DNA of 64,000 nucleotides. It comes from Candidatus Flexicrinis proximus (GTDB lineage Bacteria > Chloroflexota > Anaerolineae > Aggregatilineales > Phototrophicaceae). The notes beneath the pieces were generated by a model. It made no database searches. It saw nothing but the letters and a program-made list of their open reading frames with translations, and was not told where the DNA came from. Both the position numbers and the translations under genes were made by a program. The DNA lies in NCBI GenBank assembly GCA_016712885.1, contig JADJQF010000004.1, positions 248,001-312,000 of the forward strand, in the 5' to 3' direction. Below are positions 49,510 through 58,308 of this stretch, one piece after another. Numbering within the stretch: position 1 is the stretch's first letter; the number at the start of each line of letters is the position of its first letter.

Positions 49510-50805
49510 TTAAGCATCCGGGATAGCAGTCGGGGACGGTTCGGGCGTCACGGGTAGGATTCCGAACGGGTTATCCGGTTCAAGGAAACACAAAATACCT
49601 TCAACCACGCCGCGCGCCAGTGTTTCCTGCCGGTTCGTCAGCGAGTCGCGGTCGGCCCGCATGAACCCCAGTTCGACGATCGCCGCGGGTGTCAGCGGGT
49701 GGATTTCACGGAACGAGTGGTAATCCGTCATGTGGATCGTCGTGCCGAACCGCCGCCCCAGGCTCGTGATTGAGCCGTACAGCGATCCGATGCATTCGGC
49801 CAGTTGATCGTCCGGCCCGCCGGTAGGCTTAGCGGCAGCCTTCGCCACCAGAAATCCGCTGACCACTTCGCCGTAATCGCGGCAGTCATTGCTGTGGATG
49901 CTGACCAGCGCGGCGGCCTGAAAGTCGTTGAGCCGCGGATCGAATTCGTCCAGCAGCAGCACGCTGTAACCGCGTTGGCGCAGCGCCAGTACCACCTGTG
50001 ACGCCACCGCGAAATTGATGTCGTTCTCGGTGATATCGCTGTCCGGGCAGGTCGCGCCAGGGTCGTATGCCGCGAATTGTCCCGGCCCGCGGTGCCCGCT
50101 CACAATCCCGATCGTGCGCGCCCAGTTCGGCGTCGGGGCCACCGTCGGCGTTGGCGTCGGGCGGTCCGAATACAGCGCGACCGACAGGTTCCGGCGCATC
50201 TCCGGCTGCAGGAATTCCGGGCTGGTGAACCAGCTTAAAATCGTCGCCATCAACCCGGCGGCGAAGCTCACGACCAGCAGCGCCCGGACGACTCCGCCCA
50301 GCACGCCCACCCGCCTTGCGTGCCGCACCGCCTGGCGCTTCTTGACGCGCCGGATACGCTCCGCTTCCAGCGCCACCGCCCCCTTGCGCTCTTCGTCTGT
50401 GAAGGCGCGCGCGGACGCGTGCGTAAATGTGGGCGCGGGGACTTGCGGCTCAGGCATCATCGGCGCTGGGACGGGCGGAGCTGCGGCCTCTGCGGGCTGC
50501 GCGGGTGCCGCTGCGCCGCTTGCTTCGGGCGGCCGCGCTCTGCGTCCGTCTGTCGGCGGCCTGCGGCTTGCCGATTGCGGCTTGTCCCCGCTTGGCTGCG
50601 GCGGAAGCTCGTCCTCGTCGAAAAACTGCGGCAGGCTCGACTTCGGCGGCGGGATATCCGGTGTATCTTCGTTTTGCGCCGCTTTCCGCGCAGCCGCCTG
50701 CCGCACCAGCTCGGTGAAAATCAGCGATGCCGGCATTTCGCCGCTCGGCGTGGTGCGCGGGCGGCGTTTTAGTTCATTGGGATTCTTCGGCGTTTCGTCG
50801 GTCAT
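49510..50805 (-). CDS. Membrane-anchored N-acetylmuramoyl-L-alanine amidase
   Basis: A 431-residue protein. An N-terminal cytoplasmic Pro/Ala-rich region (1-150) and a basic stretch (RRVKKRQAVRHARR) precede one membrane helix (about 168-190). A short Thr/Pro linker leads to an Amidase_3 domain: first zinc His in IVSGHRGPG, second in VSIHSNDC, catalytic Glu in IVELGFMRADRD. It should cut the bond between MurNAc and the stem peptide outside the membrane. ATG 50805 (MTDETPKN) is chosen over 50913. The upstream gene ends 28 bases before. Confidence 0.85.
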   Translation of the reverse strand: MTDETPKNPNELKRRPRTTPSGEMPASLIFTELVRQAAARKAAQNEDTPDIPPPKSSLPQFFDEDELPPQPSGDKPQSASRRPPTDGRRARPPEASGAAAPAQPAEAAAPPVPAPMMPEPQVPAPTFTHASARAFTDEERKGAVALEAERIRRVKKRQAVRHARRVGVLGGVVRALLVVSFAAGLMATILSWFTSPEFLQPEMRRNLSVALYSDRPTPTPTVAPTPNWARTIGIVSGHRGPGQFAAYDPGATCPDSDITENDINFAVASQVVLALRQRGYSVLLLDEFDPRLNDFQAAALVSIHSNDCRDYGEVVSGFLVAKAAAKPTGGPDDQLAECIGSLYGSITSLGRRFGTTIHMTDYHSFREIHPLTPAAIVELGFMRADRDSLTNRQETLARGVVEGILCFLEPDNPFGILPVTPEPSPTAIPDA

Positions 50806-50833
50806 ACCGGCAAGTATAACGTACTTTTCAGGG

Positions 50834-51778
50834 TTAGCGGATGAGGGTCCAGCCGTGCGTGACCAGCGTGGGCAGCGTCGCCACCAGTGCGACCGCCACC
50901 ACCCCCGCAGCAAACAGCACGCTTCGCAGCGCGTCCGCCTTCACCACCAGCCAGACGGCGGCCGCGCCTACTCCAGCTAGTGCGATCAGCGGCAGCGGCG
51001 GCACCGACAGCGCCACCGCGCCCAGCATCAGGCCGGCCGCGACGATGTCCACCCGCTTCCCGTGCTGGATGTAGCGCACCGCGAATATCCCCAGCGCCAG
51101 CAGGAAAACCGCGCCCATCAGCACGGCTCCTTCCCCCGCCGCCACCAGGACGACCAGGAGCGGCATCGCCAGATACCCCAGTTTGCGCCCCAGCGGCTTC
51201 GCGTGGAGTTCCGCACCCAGGTCATACACCAGCCACATGATCATCCCCGCCAGCACCGCACTCATCGCCAGCAGCACGTCGTTCAGCGGTGCGCTCAACT
51301 GTCCCGCCAGATACGCCGCCAGCGTACTGAACGCCGGAGTGCCGGTCACATACAGGCTGACTTCGCCTGAATTGATCCGCGCTGCGTCGAAAATCAGCGC
51401 CGGGTTCGGCACCCCCCACAGGACCGCCACCGCGATGAACAGCGCCAGCCCGCCCAGCAGCCCGACCAGGTCGAACGGCCCTGGCCAGCCCTGATCCTCG
51501 TCCGCTAACTCTTCCCCGCGTGACTCGGCGCGTTTTTGCCCGTAGCTCAATGTGCCGCCCAGGAAGATGCTGGTCACCAGCAGGAACAGCATGTAGTCCA
51601 CGACCAGCGTGTTCCACCCTGCGGCTGTCCCGTAAAAGACGGCGCCCCCGGCAATCAGCGCCAGGGCCAGCGCCGCGCTCAATCCGATGCGCGGCTGTGA
51701 GGTGGGGTAGGCTGGCGAAAGCATCGCCCCCGCCCCCAGGATCACCGCCGCGAAAATGAAGAATACGATCAAAGTCAT
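50834..51778 (-). CDS. Polytopic membrane protein of unknown function
   Basis: A 314-residue protein with about nine to ten hydrophobic segments, rich in Ala, Leu, Gly and Val. A soluble loop with YGQKRAESRGEELADEDQGWPGPFD lies between helices three and four. No transporter or enzyme motif is recognisable. It leads the four-gene operon with the amidase, the glutaredoxin-like gene and VOC-GNAT, so an envelope role is plausible. Confidence 0.7.
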   Translation of the reverse strand: MTLIVFFIFAAVILGAGAMLSPAYPTSQPRIGLSAALALALIAGGAVFYGTAAGWNTLVVDYMLFLLVTSIFLGGTLSYGQKRAESRGEELADEDQGWPGPFDLVGLLGGLALFIAVAVLWGVPNPALIFDAARINSGEVSLYVTGTPAFSTLAAYLAGQLSAPLNDVLLAMSAVLAGMIMWLVYDLGAELHAKPLGRKLGYLAMPLLVVLVAAGEGAVLMGAVFLLALGIFAVRYIQHGKRVDIVAAGLMLGAVALSVPPLPLIALAGVGAAAVWLVVKADALRSVLFAAGVVAVALVATLPTLVTHGWTLIR

Positions 51779-51870
51779 GGTCGTGCTTTCGACTGCCAGA
51801 AATCTGTTGCCAGTTTACTTCGCACGCCGCCTGGATACTATGTCCATCCTGCCCCCGGCTTTCTAAAGAG

Positions 51871-51919
51871 GAGGTGCAGGAGCGCCAGATCCTGCCGGGG
51901 CTCAGGGCAGCGCCCTGAG
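51871..51919 (+). repeat. Hairpin repeat, family B, copy 2
   Basis: GCAGGA / TCCTGC (51876-51881, 51890-51895) followed by CTCAGGGC-AGC-GCCCTGAG (51901-51919, perfect 8 bp). Layout and spacing match the copy at 36566-36610, with paired changes in the second stem. Confidence 0.75.
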
Positions 51920-52008
51920 TGCTCTTGGCTCACTTGCTACCCCGACTTGAATTCTCATGCTATTCTTGTGGACACTGTTACATACTTTTGACCCGCAGGA
52001 CGCGCTCT

Positions 52009-53232
52009 ATGCCGACATCCGTTCAGCAGCTTGATCAAGTCAGAAACCTCATAAAGGACGGTAAGCGGGAAAAAGCGGTCGAACGCTTGACCCAGCTGAT
52101 CGAGGACGACCGCAAGAACCCTGAATTATGGTGGTTGCTGGCCAACGCCCTGAGCGATCCCGCAAAAGCGCGCCGCGCCTTGGCTGAACTCCGCAGCCTC
52201 GCCCCGCGTGACAAGCGCGTCGAGGAACTCGCGCAGAAGCTTGAGGCGCGCAAGCTGGTTAAGCAGGTCGCCTCCAAGTCCGCCAAAGCCCCGCGCACCC
52301 GTCGCGGCGGCGCGCGCAGTATCATCTGGTTTATTCTCGTCTTTATCGCCATTTTGGGTTCGGTGCTCGCCCTGGGTCTTTACGCCCTCGACTTGCGTAA
52401 CCAGCTCGCTACCCGTGACGCGATCCAGCCGACCTTGCTTGTTCTGCCGTCGCTGACCAATACCGACACGCCGACCGCGACCTTCACGCCGACCGATACT
52501 CCGACCGCAACGGCCACCAACACGCCGACTCCGACCAGCACGCCCACCGCTACGGCCACCGAAACGCCAACTGCCACCCCGACCGATACGCCGACCAGCA
52601 CCTCGACCGCGACCGCCACCAGCACGCCGACCGCCACCAGCACCGCCACGGCTTCTGTCACCCCGTCCGCCACTATCACCGACACTCCGGCGGGCGGACA
52701 GCTCACACAGACTGCCGTTGCCGAGGCTACCAGCACTGCCCTGGCAATCCTTCCGGAAATCACCGCGGAATCGACGGCTGAAGTAGGGCAGGTGGCTCTC
52801 GAACCGACACCGACCTCTACGCCCGTCCTGCTGGCGACCTTCACGCCTGCCGGCGACACCACCGAAGGCAATTTCAGCGCGCCCGCCTCCGTCGCGGCCC
52901 AGTCCACCGTCGATCAGGGCGTCTTGCTGGCTGAGGGCGTCCGCCGCGCGGTCATCGCGCCTTATGCCGAGCACATCTGGTCTCTCAGCGCCGCGCAGGG
53001 AGAGACTCTCTCCATCGACATCTCCACCCTCACCGGTGGCGGCAGCCCCTTGCTGACGCTGCTCGACTCCGGTGGTCAGGTCATCGCCTCCGCGGGCAGC
53101 ATCGAGCGGGGCAGCACCGCTACCTCTGCCACCCTGGTCGCGGAGATTCCTGCCGAGGGTGCCTATTCGTTGGTTGTGCGGGTCTCGACCGTCAACCAGC
53201 AGTTGTATACGCTGGAATTGAAGCGTTCATAA
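52009..53232 (+). CDS. TPR-like, single-pass membrane protein with Thr/Pro-repeat stalk
   Basis: A 407-residue protein. The N-terminal 95 residues are helical and TPR-like (VRNLIKDGKREKAVERLTQLIEDDRKNPELWWLLANAL). A basic stretch and one membrane helix (about 108-128) follow. An extracellular stalk of TDTPTAT/TSTPTAT repeats covers about 145-225. The C-terminal domain (about 310-407) looks like a pre-peptidase C-terminal beta-sandwich (APYAEHIWSLSAAQGETLSIDI). A scaffold joining cytoplasmic partners to the outside is plausible. AGGA precedes ATG 52009, and a methyltransferase gene follows after 3 bases. Confidence 0.78.
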   Translation: MPTSVQQLDQVRNLIKDGKREKAVERLTQLIEDDRKNPELWWLLANALSDPAKARRALAELRSLAPRDKRVEELAQKLEARKLVKQVASKSAKAPRTRRGGARSIIWFILVFIAILGSVLALGLYALDLRNQLATRDAIQPTLLVLPSLTNTDTPTATFTPTDTPTATATNTPTPTSTPTATATETPTATPTDTPTSTSTATATSTPTATSTATASVTPSATITDTPAGGQLTQTAVAEATSTALAILPEITAESTAEVGQVALEPTPTSTPVLLATFTPAGDTTEGNFSAPASVAAQSTVDQGVLLAEGVRRAVIAPYAEHIWSLSAAQGETLSIDISTLTGGGSPLLTLLDSGGQVIASAGSIERGSTATSATLVAEIPAEGAYSLVVRVSTVNQQLYTLELKRS

Positions 53233-53235
53233 CGC

Positions 53236-54057
53236 ATGCAGCCCCCTAATCGTCCGCCGCGTAAACCCGCGCCCAAACCGGCGCCCGTCCCCTCGCGTCA
53301 CCGTCCCGAACGCAAAGGATGGGACAATCTCGCCGACTGGTATGACGGTTGGGTGGGCAAGGATGGCAGCAAGCATCATCAGCGCATGGCCATCCCCGCC
53401 GCCTTGAACCTGCTCGACCTCAAGCGCGGCGAGTCGCTGCTCGATATCGGCTGCGGGCAGGGTGTCCTCGCGCCTGCTGTCGCCGAGACCGGCGCCGTCT
53501 ATACCGGCATCGACGTCAGCCCTTCGCTCCTCGACCTTGCCCGCAAGCATCACGGCAGGCTGGGCCGCTTCTATGAGGCCGACGCCTGCCGCCTTGAACT
53601 GAGCAAAGACCTCCGCGCCGCCACTTTTGACGCCGTCGTCTTCGTCCTCTCTATTCAGGATATCAACCCGCTCGACGCGGCCCTGCGCGGCGCGGCCTGG
53701 TCGCTCAAGCCGGGAGGCCGCCTGGTCATCGTCATGACCCATCCCGCCTTTCGCGTCCCTCGCCAGAGCGGTTGGGGTTACGACGAAAACCGCAAGCTGA
53801 CCTTCCGCCGCATCGATCGCTACCTGACGCCCCTCAGCGTCCCAATGAAAGCCTACCCCGGCCAGACCGGCGTCTCGATCAGCTTCCATCGTCCCGTCAG
53901 CGCCTATATCAATGGCCTTTCCGGCTACGGCCTCCTCATCGATGCGCTCCACGAAATCCCCTCCTATAAGACCGATACCGGCGAGGCCGAAAACCCGGCT
54001 GAGAAGGAAATCCCGCTTTTCCTCAGCCTCCGTGCCCGCAAGCTAAAGGCGGAGTGA
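53236..54057 (+). CDS. SAM-dependent methyltransferase
   Basis: A 273-residue class I methyltransferase. A Pro/Lys-rich N-terminus (PPNRPPRKPAPKPAP) precedes the core: LLDIGCGQGVLAPAVAE for SAM, GIDVSPSLL for the acidic residue, and AAWSLKPGGRLVIVMTHP. The C-terminal extension holds RRIDRYLTPLSVP and ISFHRPVSAYINGL. The substrate could be a quinone precursor, small molecule or nucleic acid. It is 3 bases after the TPR-like gene and overlaps the next start (TGATG). Confidence 0.85.
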   Translation: MQPPNRPPRKPAPKPAPVPSRHRPERKGWDNLADWYDGWVGKDGSKHHQRMAIPAALNLLDLKRGESLLDIGCGQGVLAPAVAETGAVYTGIDVSPSLLDLARKHHGRLGRFYEADACRLELSKDLRAATFDAVVFVLSIQDINPLDAALRGAAWSLKPGGRLVIVMTHPAFRVPRQSGWGYDENRKLTFRRIDRYLTPLSVPMKAYPGQTGVSISFHRPVSAYINGLSGYGLLIDALHEIPSYKTDTGEAENPAEKEIPLFLSLRARKLKAE

Positions 54058-54410
54058 TGGCTGACGATCTCAACGCGAAAGTCGTCGAACTCCGAGTTCT
54101 CGTCAGCGCTGCCCGCGCCATGGATGCCCTCGTCGAGGTCTACGCGCGCTTGATCGACCTCGCCGCCCTCATGGTCGAGCACGGCAAGAAATCCGAAGCC
54201 GCCGCCATCCTGGCCTACATCATGCACCAGCCGGATGTGCCTTACGACGAATATGACCGCGCCGACGACCTCTGGATCGACCTCGAAGCCGAACTCTGCC
54301 CCAGGGTCATCTCCGATGCCCGCGCTGACGCCACCTTTATGACCCTCCGCGGCATCATCGACCAGGCCTTCGCGCACTTCCTGCCCCCGCCTGATCCAGC
54401 AGACGCCTGA
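54057..54410 (+). CDS. Small helical protein of unknown function (117 aa)
   Basis: A 117-residue acidic, all-helical soluble protein, not recognised. Segments: VELRVLVSAARAMDALVEVYARLIDLAALM, KKSEAAAILAYIMHQPDVP, TFMTLRGIIDQAFAHFLPP. The repeated helices suggest a TPR-like or adaptor role. ATG 54057 overlaps the methyltransferase stop by one base, so expression is coupled. Confidence 0.65.
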   Translation: MADDLNAKVVELRVLVSAARAMDALVEVYARLIDLAALMVEHGKKSEAAAILAYIMHQPDVPYDEYDRADDLWIDLEAELCPRVISDARADATFMTLRGIIDQAFAHFLPPPDPADA

Positions 54411-54536
54411 GCGCGCCGCTTGCGCTTCCGGTCGTGCTTCGTCATCTGTGAAACCTTCGCGCCGGATATTGCGTAGTTGCATCAGTACTCGTTACAATGA
54501 GTGCATACGTTCAACTTTTTTCAAATGGAGGCTGCC

Positions 54537-56348
54537 ATGAAACCGCTCGACCTCTCGCCCGATGCGCCCTGGCGCAAGCGCTTCACCGTCCCCCTTGTCC
54601 CCATCTCGCAGGTCGCCGGCCGCAACCCCGCCCGTGGCCTCGCCACCAGCAATCAGAGCGGCGTCTACCAGCTACACGCCTGGGATGTCGCCACCGGCAG
54701 CATGCGCCAGATTACCGATGCCCCCGCCGGCGTCGTCTTTGGCGGCATTTCCCCCGACGGCCGCTGGATTTACTACCATAAGGACCAGCAGGGCAATGAA
54801 ATCGGTCACTTCGTGCGCGTCCCCTTCGAAGGTGGCGACCCGGAAGACATCACGCCGGACATGCCGCTGTATTCCTCTTTCAGTCTCACTCAAAGCATGA
54901 ACGGAGCAATACTCGGCTTCTCGACCTCGACCCGTGACGGCGATTCGCAGTACGTCCTGCCTGTCGCGCCGGACGGGACACTCGGAACTCGCCGCCGCCT
55001 CCATACCAGCCATCGCCTGACCAGCGGCCCGACCCTCAGCGCGGACGGTAAATACGCCGTGGTCGACACCAGCGAGCGCAGCCAGAACCTGAACATGACC
55101 CTGCTTGCCTTCAACGTCGAAACCGGCGAAATGATCGGCGTGCAGCAGGATGCCGACGCCAGCGTGCAGTCGTCGGGCTTTTCGCCTGTTGACGGCGATC
55201 AGCGCCTCTTGGCGACCACCAACGTCAGCGGCTTTGTCCGCCCTCTTCTCTGGGACCTTGCCAGCGGTCAGCGCATCGACCTGCCTTTTTCCGGCATGGA
55301 CGGCGACATCTACGCCAACGACTGGTCGCCCGACGGCAAGCGCCTGCTCCTGACCCAGTATATGAAGGCGCAGTACCAGCTTCATATCTATGACATCGAC
55401 AAATCCACCCTCACGCCGCTCCAGCACCCCGGCGGTTCCTTCAATGGCGGCTACTTCTACGACGACACCACCATCTTTATCCACCATCAGGACGCCCAGC
55501 ATCCCACCCAACTCGTCGCCCTCGATGCCGCGACGGGCGCGCAGAAGCGCGTCGTCCTGTCCGTCGCCCAGCCGCCCGCATCCCGTCCCTGGCGTTCGGT
55601 GACCTTCCCCGGCGCGCGCGGCGAAACTGTACAGGGCTGGGTTGCCACGCCCGAAGGCACCGGCCCCTGGCCGACCATCTTGGAGACCCACGGCGGCCCG
55701 ACCGCCGTCCAGACTGAAGTCTTCAGCGCCGGCGGGCAGGCCTGGCTCGATCATGGCTTCGCCTTCTTCACTCTGAACTATCACGGCTCGGTTACCTTTG
55801 GCCGCCAGTTCGAACAGTCCATCTATGGCAATCTCGGCGAATTGGAAGTCGAAGACATGGCCGCGGCCTATCGTTGGCTGGTCGACAACGGCATCGCCAA
55901 ACCCGACGAAGTGCTACTTACCGGCGGCAGCTACGGCGGCTACCTGACCCTGTTAGGCGTCGGCAAAACGCCGGAGCTGTATGCCGGCGGCATGGCGGTC
56001 GTCGCCATCGCCGACTGGAAGCTGATGTACGAGGATCAGGCCGACACCCTGCGCGGCTATCAGCGCTCGCTCTTTGGCGGCACCCCCGACGAGATGCCCG
56101 AGCAGCACGCCAAGTCCAGCCCGATCACCTACGCCCCTCAGGTGCGCGCGCCCATTCTGGTCATTCAGGGCGAGAACGACACGCGCTGTCCCGCCCGTCA
56201 GATGCACCTCTACGAAGACACCCTCAAGGCGCAGGGCAAGGAAATCAAAGTCGAGTGGTTTGACGCCGGCCACGGCAGCCGCGCCATGGACAAGAATATC
56301 GAGCACATGGAACTCAAACTCCGCTGGGCCTACCGCGTGCTGGGCTGA
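54537..56348 (+). CDS. S9-family prolyl oligopeptidase-like peptidase
   Basis: A 603-residue peptidase. The N-terminal half is a TolB/beta-propeller (HAWDVATGSMRQITDAPAGVVFGGISPDGRWIYY and similar blades) that screens substrates. The C-terminal hydrolase has the nucleophile Ser465 in LTGGSYGGYLTL, then QGENDTRCPARQM with Asp and the His in DAGHGSR. No signal peptide, so it is probably cytoplasmic; acylaminoacyl-peptidase or dipeptidyl-peptidase-like specificity is plausible. GGAGG stands 5 bases before ATG 54537; the frame is open to 54501. The truncated DUF429 gene starts at the next base after its stop. Confidence 0.88.
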   Translation: MKPLDLSPDAPWRKRFTVPLVPISQVAGRNPARGLATSNQSGVYQLHAWDVATGSMRQITDAPAGVVFGGISPDGRWIYYHKDQQGNEIGHFVRVPFEGGDPEDITPDMPLYSSFSLTQSMNGAILGFSTSTRDGDSQYVLPVAPDGTLGTRRRLHTSHRLTSGPTLSADGKYAVVDTSERSQNLNMTLLAFNVETGEMIGVQQDADASVQSSGFSPVDGDQRLLATTNVSGFVRPLLWDLASGQRIDLPFSGMDGDIYANDWSPDGKRLLLTQYMKAQYQLHIYDIDKSTLTPLQHPGGSFNGGYFYDDTTIFIHHQDAQHPTQLVALDAATGAQKRVVLSVAQPPASRPWRSVTFPGARGETVQGWVATPEGTGPWPTILETHGGPTAVQTEVFSAGGQAWLDHGFAFFTLNYHGSVTFGRQFEQSIYGNLGELEVEDMAAAYRWLVDNGIAKPDEVLLTGGSYGGYLTLLGVGKTPELYAGGMAVVAIADWKLMYEDQADTLRGYQRSLFGGTPDEMPEQHAKSSPITYAPQVRAPILVIQGENDTRCPARQMHLYEDTLKAQGKEIKVEWFDAGHGSRAMDKNIEHMELKLRWAYRVLG

Positions 56349-56627
56349 GTGTCCCGCGCGATGCCTCTCGTCGTGGGTATCGATGGCTGTCCTGCGGGGT
56401 GGGTGGCGGTGTCGAATGACTCCGGCCGGTTCGCCGCCCGCCTCTATCCAACGCTGGATGCAGTGTGGCGGGACTTCGCCGGTGCCTCACGCATCTGGCT
56501 GGACATGCCTGTCGGATTGGCTGAAACGAGCGCGCGGTCGGTGGACTCCGCTGCGCGCTCGTGCCTCAAACCCTTGCGCCATAACAGTGTCTTCAGTGCG
56601 CCCGTCCGCGCCCTTGTGACCTGCTAG
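56349..56627 (+). pseudogene. Truncated DUF429 protein gene
   Basis: 92 codons from GTG 56349 encode the first 40% or so of a DUF429 protein: VVGIDGCPAGWVAV, IWLDMPVGLAE, then RSVDSAARSCLKPLRHNSVFSAPVR, all matching the family's N-terminal core. A TAG after TC ends it. Full-length members have over 200 residues, and the remainder is not in any frame just downstream. It is probably a decayed gene, though a short functional product cannot be excluded. Confidence 0.7.
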
Positions 56628-56720
56628 ACAGCTTCGCCCGTGTTGGCTCTAGCAGATGCAGAACGGTCTAGCCCCAAGCGCGCTATTCCACCACTCCGGC
56701 CAGCCCACGCCCATTCTGCC

Positions 56721-56742
56721 CCCCTCTCCGGTCGGAGAGGGG
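56721..56742 (+). repeat. Perfect hairpin of the CCCCTCTCCGGT type
   Basis: CCCCTCTCCG / CGGAGAGGGG with a 2-base GT loop, flanked by GGCCGGGGGTGAGG. This resembles dispersed GC-rich hairpin repeats found in many bacterial genomes. Confidence 0.6.
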
Positions 56743-56788
56743 CCGGGGGTGAGGTTGCCACCGTCCAGTTTCCCCTCAAAATCTGTTC

Positions 56789-56824
56789 GAACAAATGTTC
56801 AAACAAATGTTCGAACATTTGTTC
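56789..56824 (+). promoter_or_regulatory. Three abutting GAAC-N4-GTTC boxes (LexA-like)
   Basis: GAACAAATGTTC (56789-56800), AAACAAATGTTC (56801-56812) and GAACATTTGTTC (56813-56824) follow without gaps. The outer two are perfect dyads, the middle one has one changed base. They fit the Gram-positive-type SOS box. No clear gene follows. Confidence 0.7.
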
Positions 56825-57058
56825 GCCACAAATACTCTTTTCATGCTATCGTGTTTCTGTACGTCCATATCGTCTGGCAGGGGGAAGTCATGGCACCTTC
56901 TCCCGCTGCTTCGATGTGCCTGTACACCGTCTGCAAGGCCGAAAAGAACGAAAAAAGAGGTGAATCGTCCAAAAACCAGCACTGCGGTTGTGCAAACACC
57001 GCGCGGAATGCCGGAATACAGGCTTGGGAAGTCGCGGGGGGTGCGCCCGTTCAAATCA
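56825..57058 (+). other. Region downstream of the LexA-like boxes, no supported gene
   Basis: A possible small ORF starts at ATG 56890 behind GGGGGAAG and would run 95 codons to 57177 through repeat copy 6. Its tail is repeat-derived and the sequence shows no family. I do not count it as a gene. A regulated small RNA or relic of a removed SOS gene remains possible. Confidence 0.4.
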
Positions 57059-57135
57059 CAGATAAGGGTGTCCAGAGGGGCAATGCCCCTTTGGCGGAGG
57101 GGTGGAGGCAGCGCCTCCACCCAATACAGGCGCAG
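57059..57135 (+). repeat. Two-hairpin repeat, family A, copy 6
   Basis: Stem 1 is AGGGGC / GCCCCT; stem 2 is GGGTGGAGGC / GCCTCCACCC, with the outer G-C replacing T-A or C-G of other copies. It lies past the 3' end of the P1 peptidase gene. Confidence 0.85.
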
Positions 57136-57238
57136 CCGCCTTTAGACCTGTGCGTTTTCCGGCCACATCTCCCATAACCACCGATCAGGTGCTGTGCATC
57201 GGCGCTGGCGCCTAACCCGGACGTCTGCCGGCTGCGGC

Positions 57239-58297
57239 TTATAGGTGTCGGTGATGGCGGTACCAGTGCAGCAGCGCGGAGTGCGCAAGCGCGTGCAGGG
57301 TATTGCCATCCCGCCCCTGTGTCGTCTCCGCTGCGATAACGCTGTTCCAGATCGCTTCTTCGATCGACTCGACCGTCGCCAGGAACAGCGCATTCATCGT
57401 TGCGCTCTGTTCGCTGAACCGCGTGACCGGCTCGACGGCCTCGCTGGGCGTGTGCAGCCAGCGGTTCGCGGTCGAAAATGCGATCGCGAAGTCGCCGCTG
57501 CCGTCCTGGCTGACCGTGCCCGTCCGTCCCAATGCCAGCGGCGCGCGCATCGCCAGCCGCGTCAGTTGTCGCGCGTCCAGCGGTGCGTCGGTCGCTACCA
57601 CGATCATGATCGAGCCAGGTCCGGGCTGCGGAAGCGCTTCGTTTAGCAGGTGTTGGCCGAGCGGGATGCCGTAGAACATCATCTCCGCCCGCGCGCCGAA
57701 ATTCGTCTGTACCAGTACGCCCACCGTGAACCGCTGGTCAGCCGTCCTTCGCGACGCCGTGCCGATGCCGCCTTTGAACTGGAAGCACGCCGTTCCCGTC
57801 CCTGCGCCGGCGCATCCTTCGCGGACGTGGCCTTCCGCCGCGCCCTCGATCGCTTGCCATACGTGCTGCTCGTGAACATGCCGTCCGCGGATGTCGTTCA
57901 GAAATCCGTCGTTGCACTCCCCGACGACCGGGTTCACGGTGCCGCTGGTCAGCCCGATCTCGCTGTGTTCGCGCAGCATATAGCTGACCAGTGCATCGCT
58001 GACGCTTCCGACGTTCAGCGTGTTCGTCAGCAGGATCGGCGTCTCGATCGTGCCGCGCGTCCGGATTTGCTCGAAGCCGGTGGCCTTGCCGAACCCGTTG
58101 ATCGTGTGTACGCCTGCCGCAACTTTCTCGCGGAAGACGTCGCCCTCATGCGGAATGATCGCCGTGACGCCGGTGCGGATATCCGTACCGCTGTTCAGCG
58201 TGCTATGGCCCACCCGCACCCCTGCCACATCTGTGATGGCATTGTACGGGCCGGGCAGCAGTCTTCCGGGCGTGATACCCAGGTCGCGCAGCCGCAT
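57239..58297 (-). CDS. P1-family (DmpA-like) aminopeptidase
   Basis: A 352-residue peptidase of the L-aminopeptidase D-esterase (DmpA/BapA) family. Seen: N-terminal NAITDVAGVRVGHST, TPILLTNTLNVG, EGCAGAGTGTACFQFKGGIGTASR and TVGVLVQTNFG, then the GSGDFAIAFSTANR block in the region of the autocatalytic cleavage. Family members self-cleave to make a Ser nucleophile and act on peptides or beta-amino acid amides. It ends an operon after the TIR-like gene (11-base gap). Confidence 0.9.
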   Translation of the reverse strand: MRLRDLGITPGRLLPGPYNAITDVAGVRVGHSTLNSGTDIRTGVTAIIPHEGDVFREKVAAGVHTINGFGKATGFEQIRTRGTIETPILLTNTLNVGSVSDALVSYMLREHSEIGLTSGTVNPVVGECNDGFLNDIRGRHVHEQHVWQAIEGAAEGHVREGCAGAGTGTACFQFKGGIGTASRRTADQRFTVGVLVQTNFGARAEMMFYGIPLGQHLLNEALPQPGPGSIMIVVATDAPLDARQLTRLAMRAPLALGRTGTVSQDGSGDFAIAFSTANRWLHTPSEAVEPVTRFSEQSATMNALFLATVESIEEAIWNSVIAAETTQGRDGNTLHALAHSALLHWYRHHRHL

Positions 58298-58308
58298 CTC
58301 GCCGCCGC

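Noticed and set aside
56890..57177. Small SOS-controlled ORF of 95 codons
   Set aside because: It has a plausible ribosome site and lies after the LexA-like boxes, but its second half is repeat copy 6 and there is no conserved feature.
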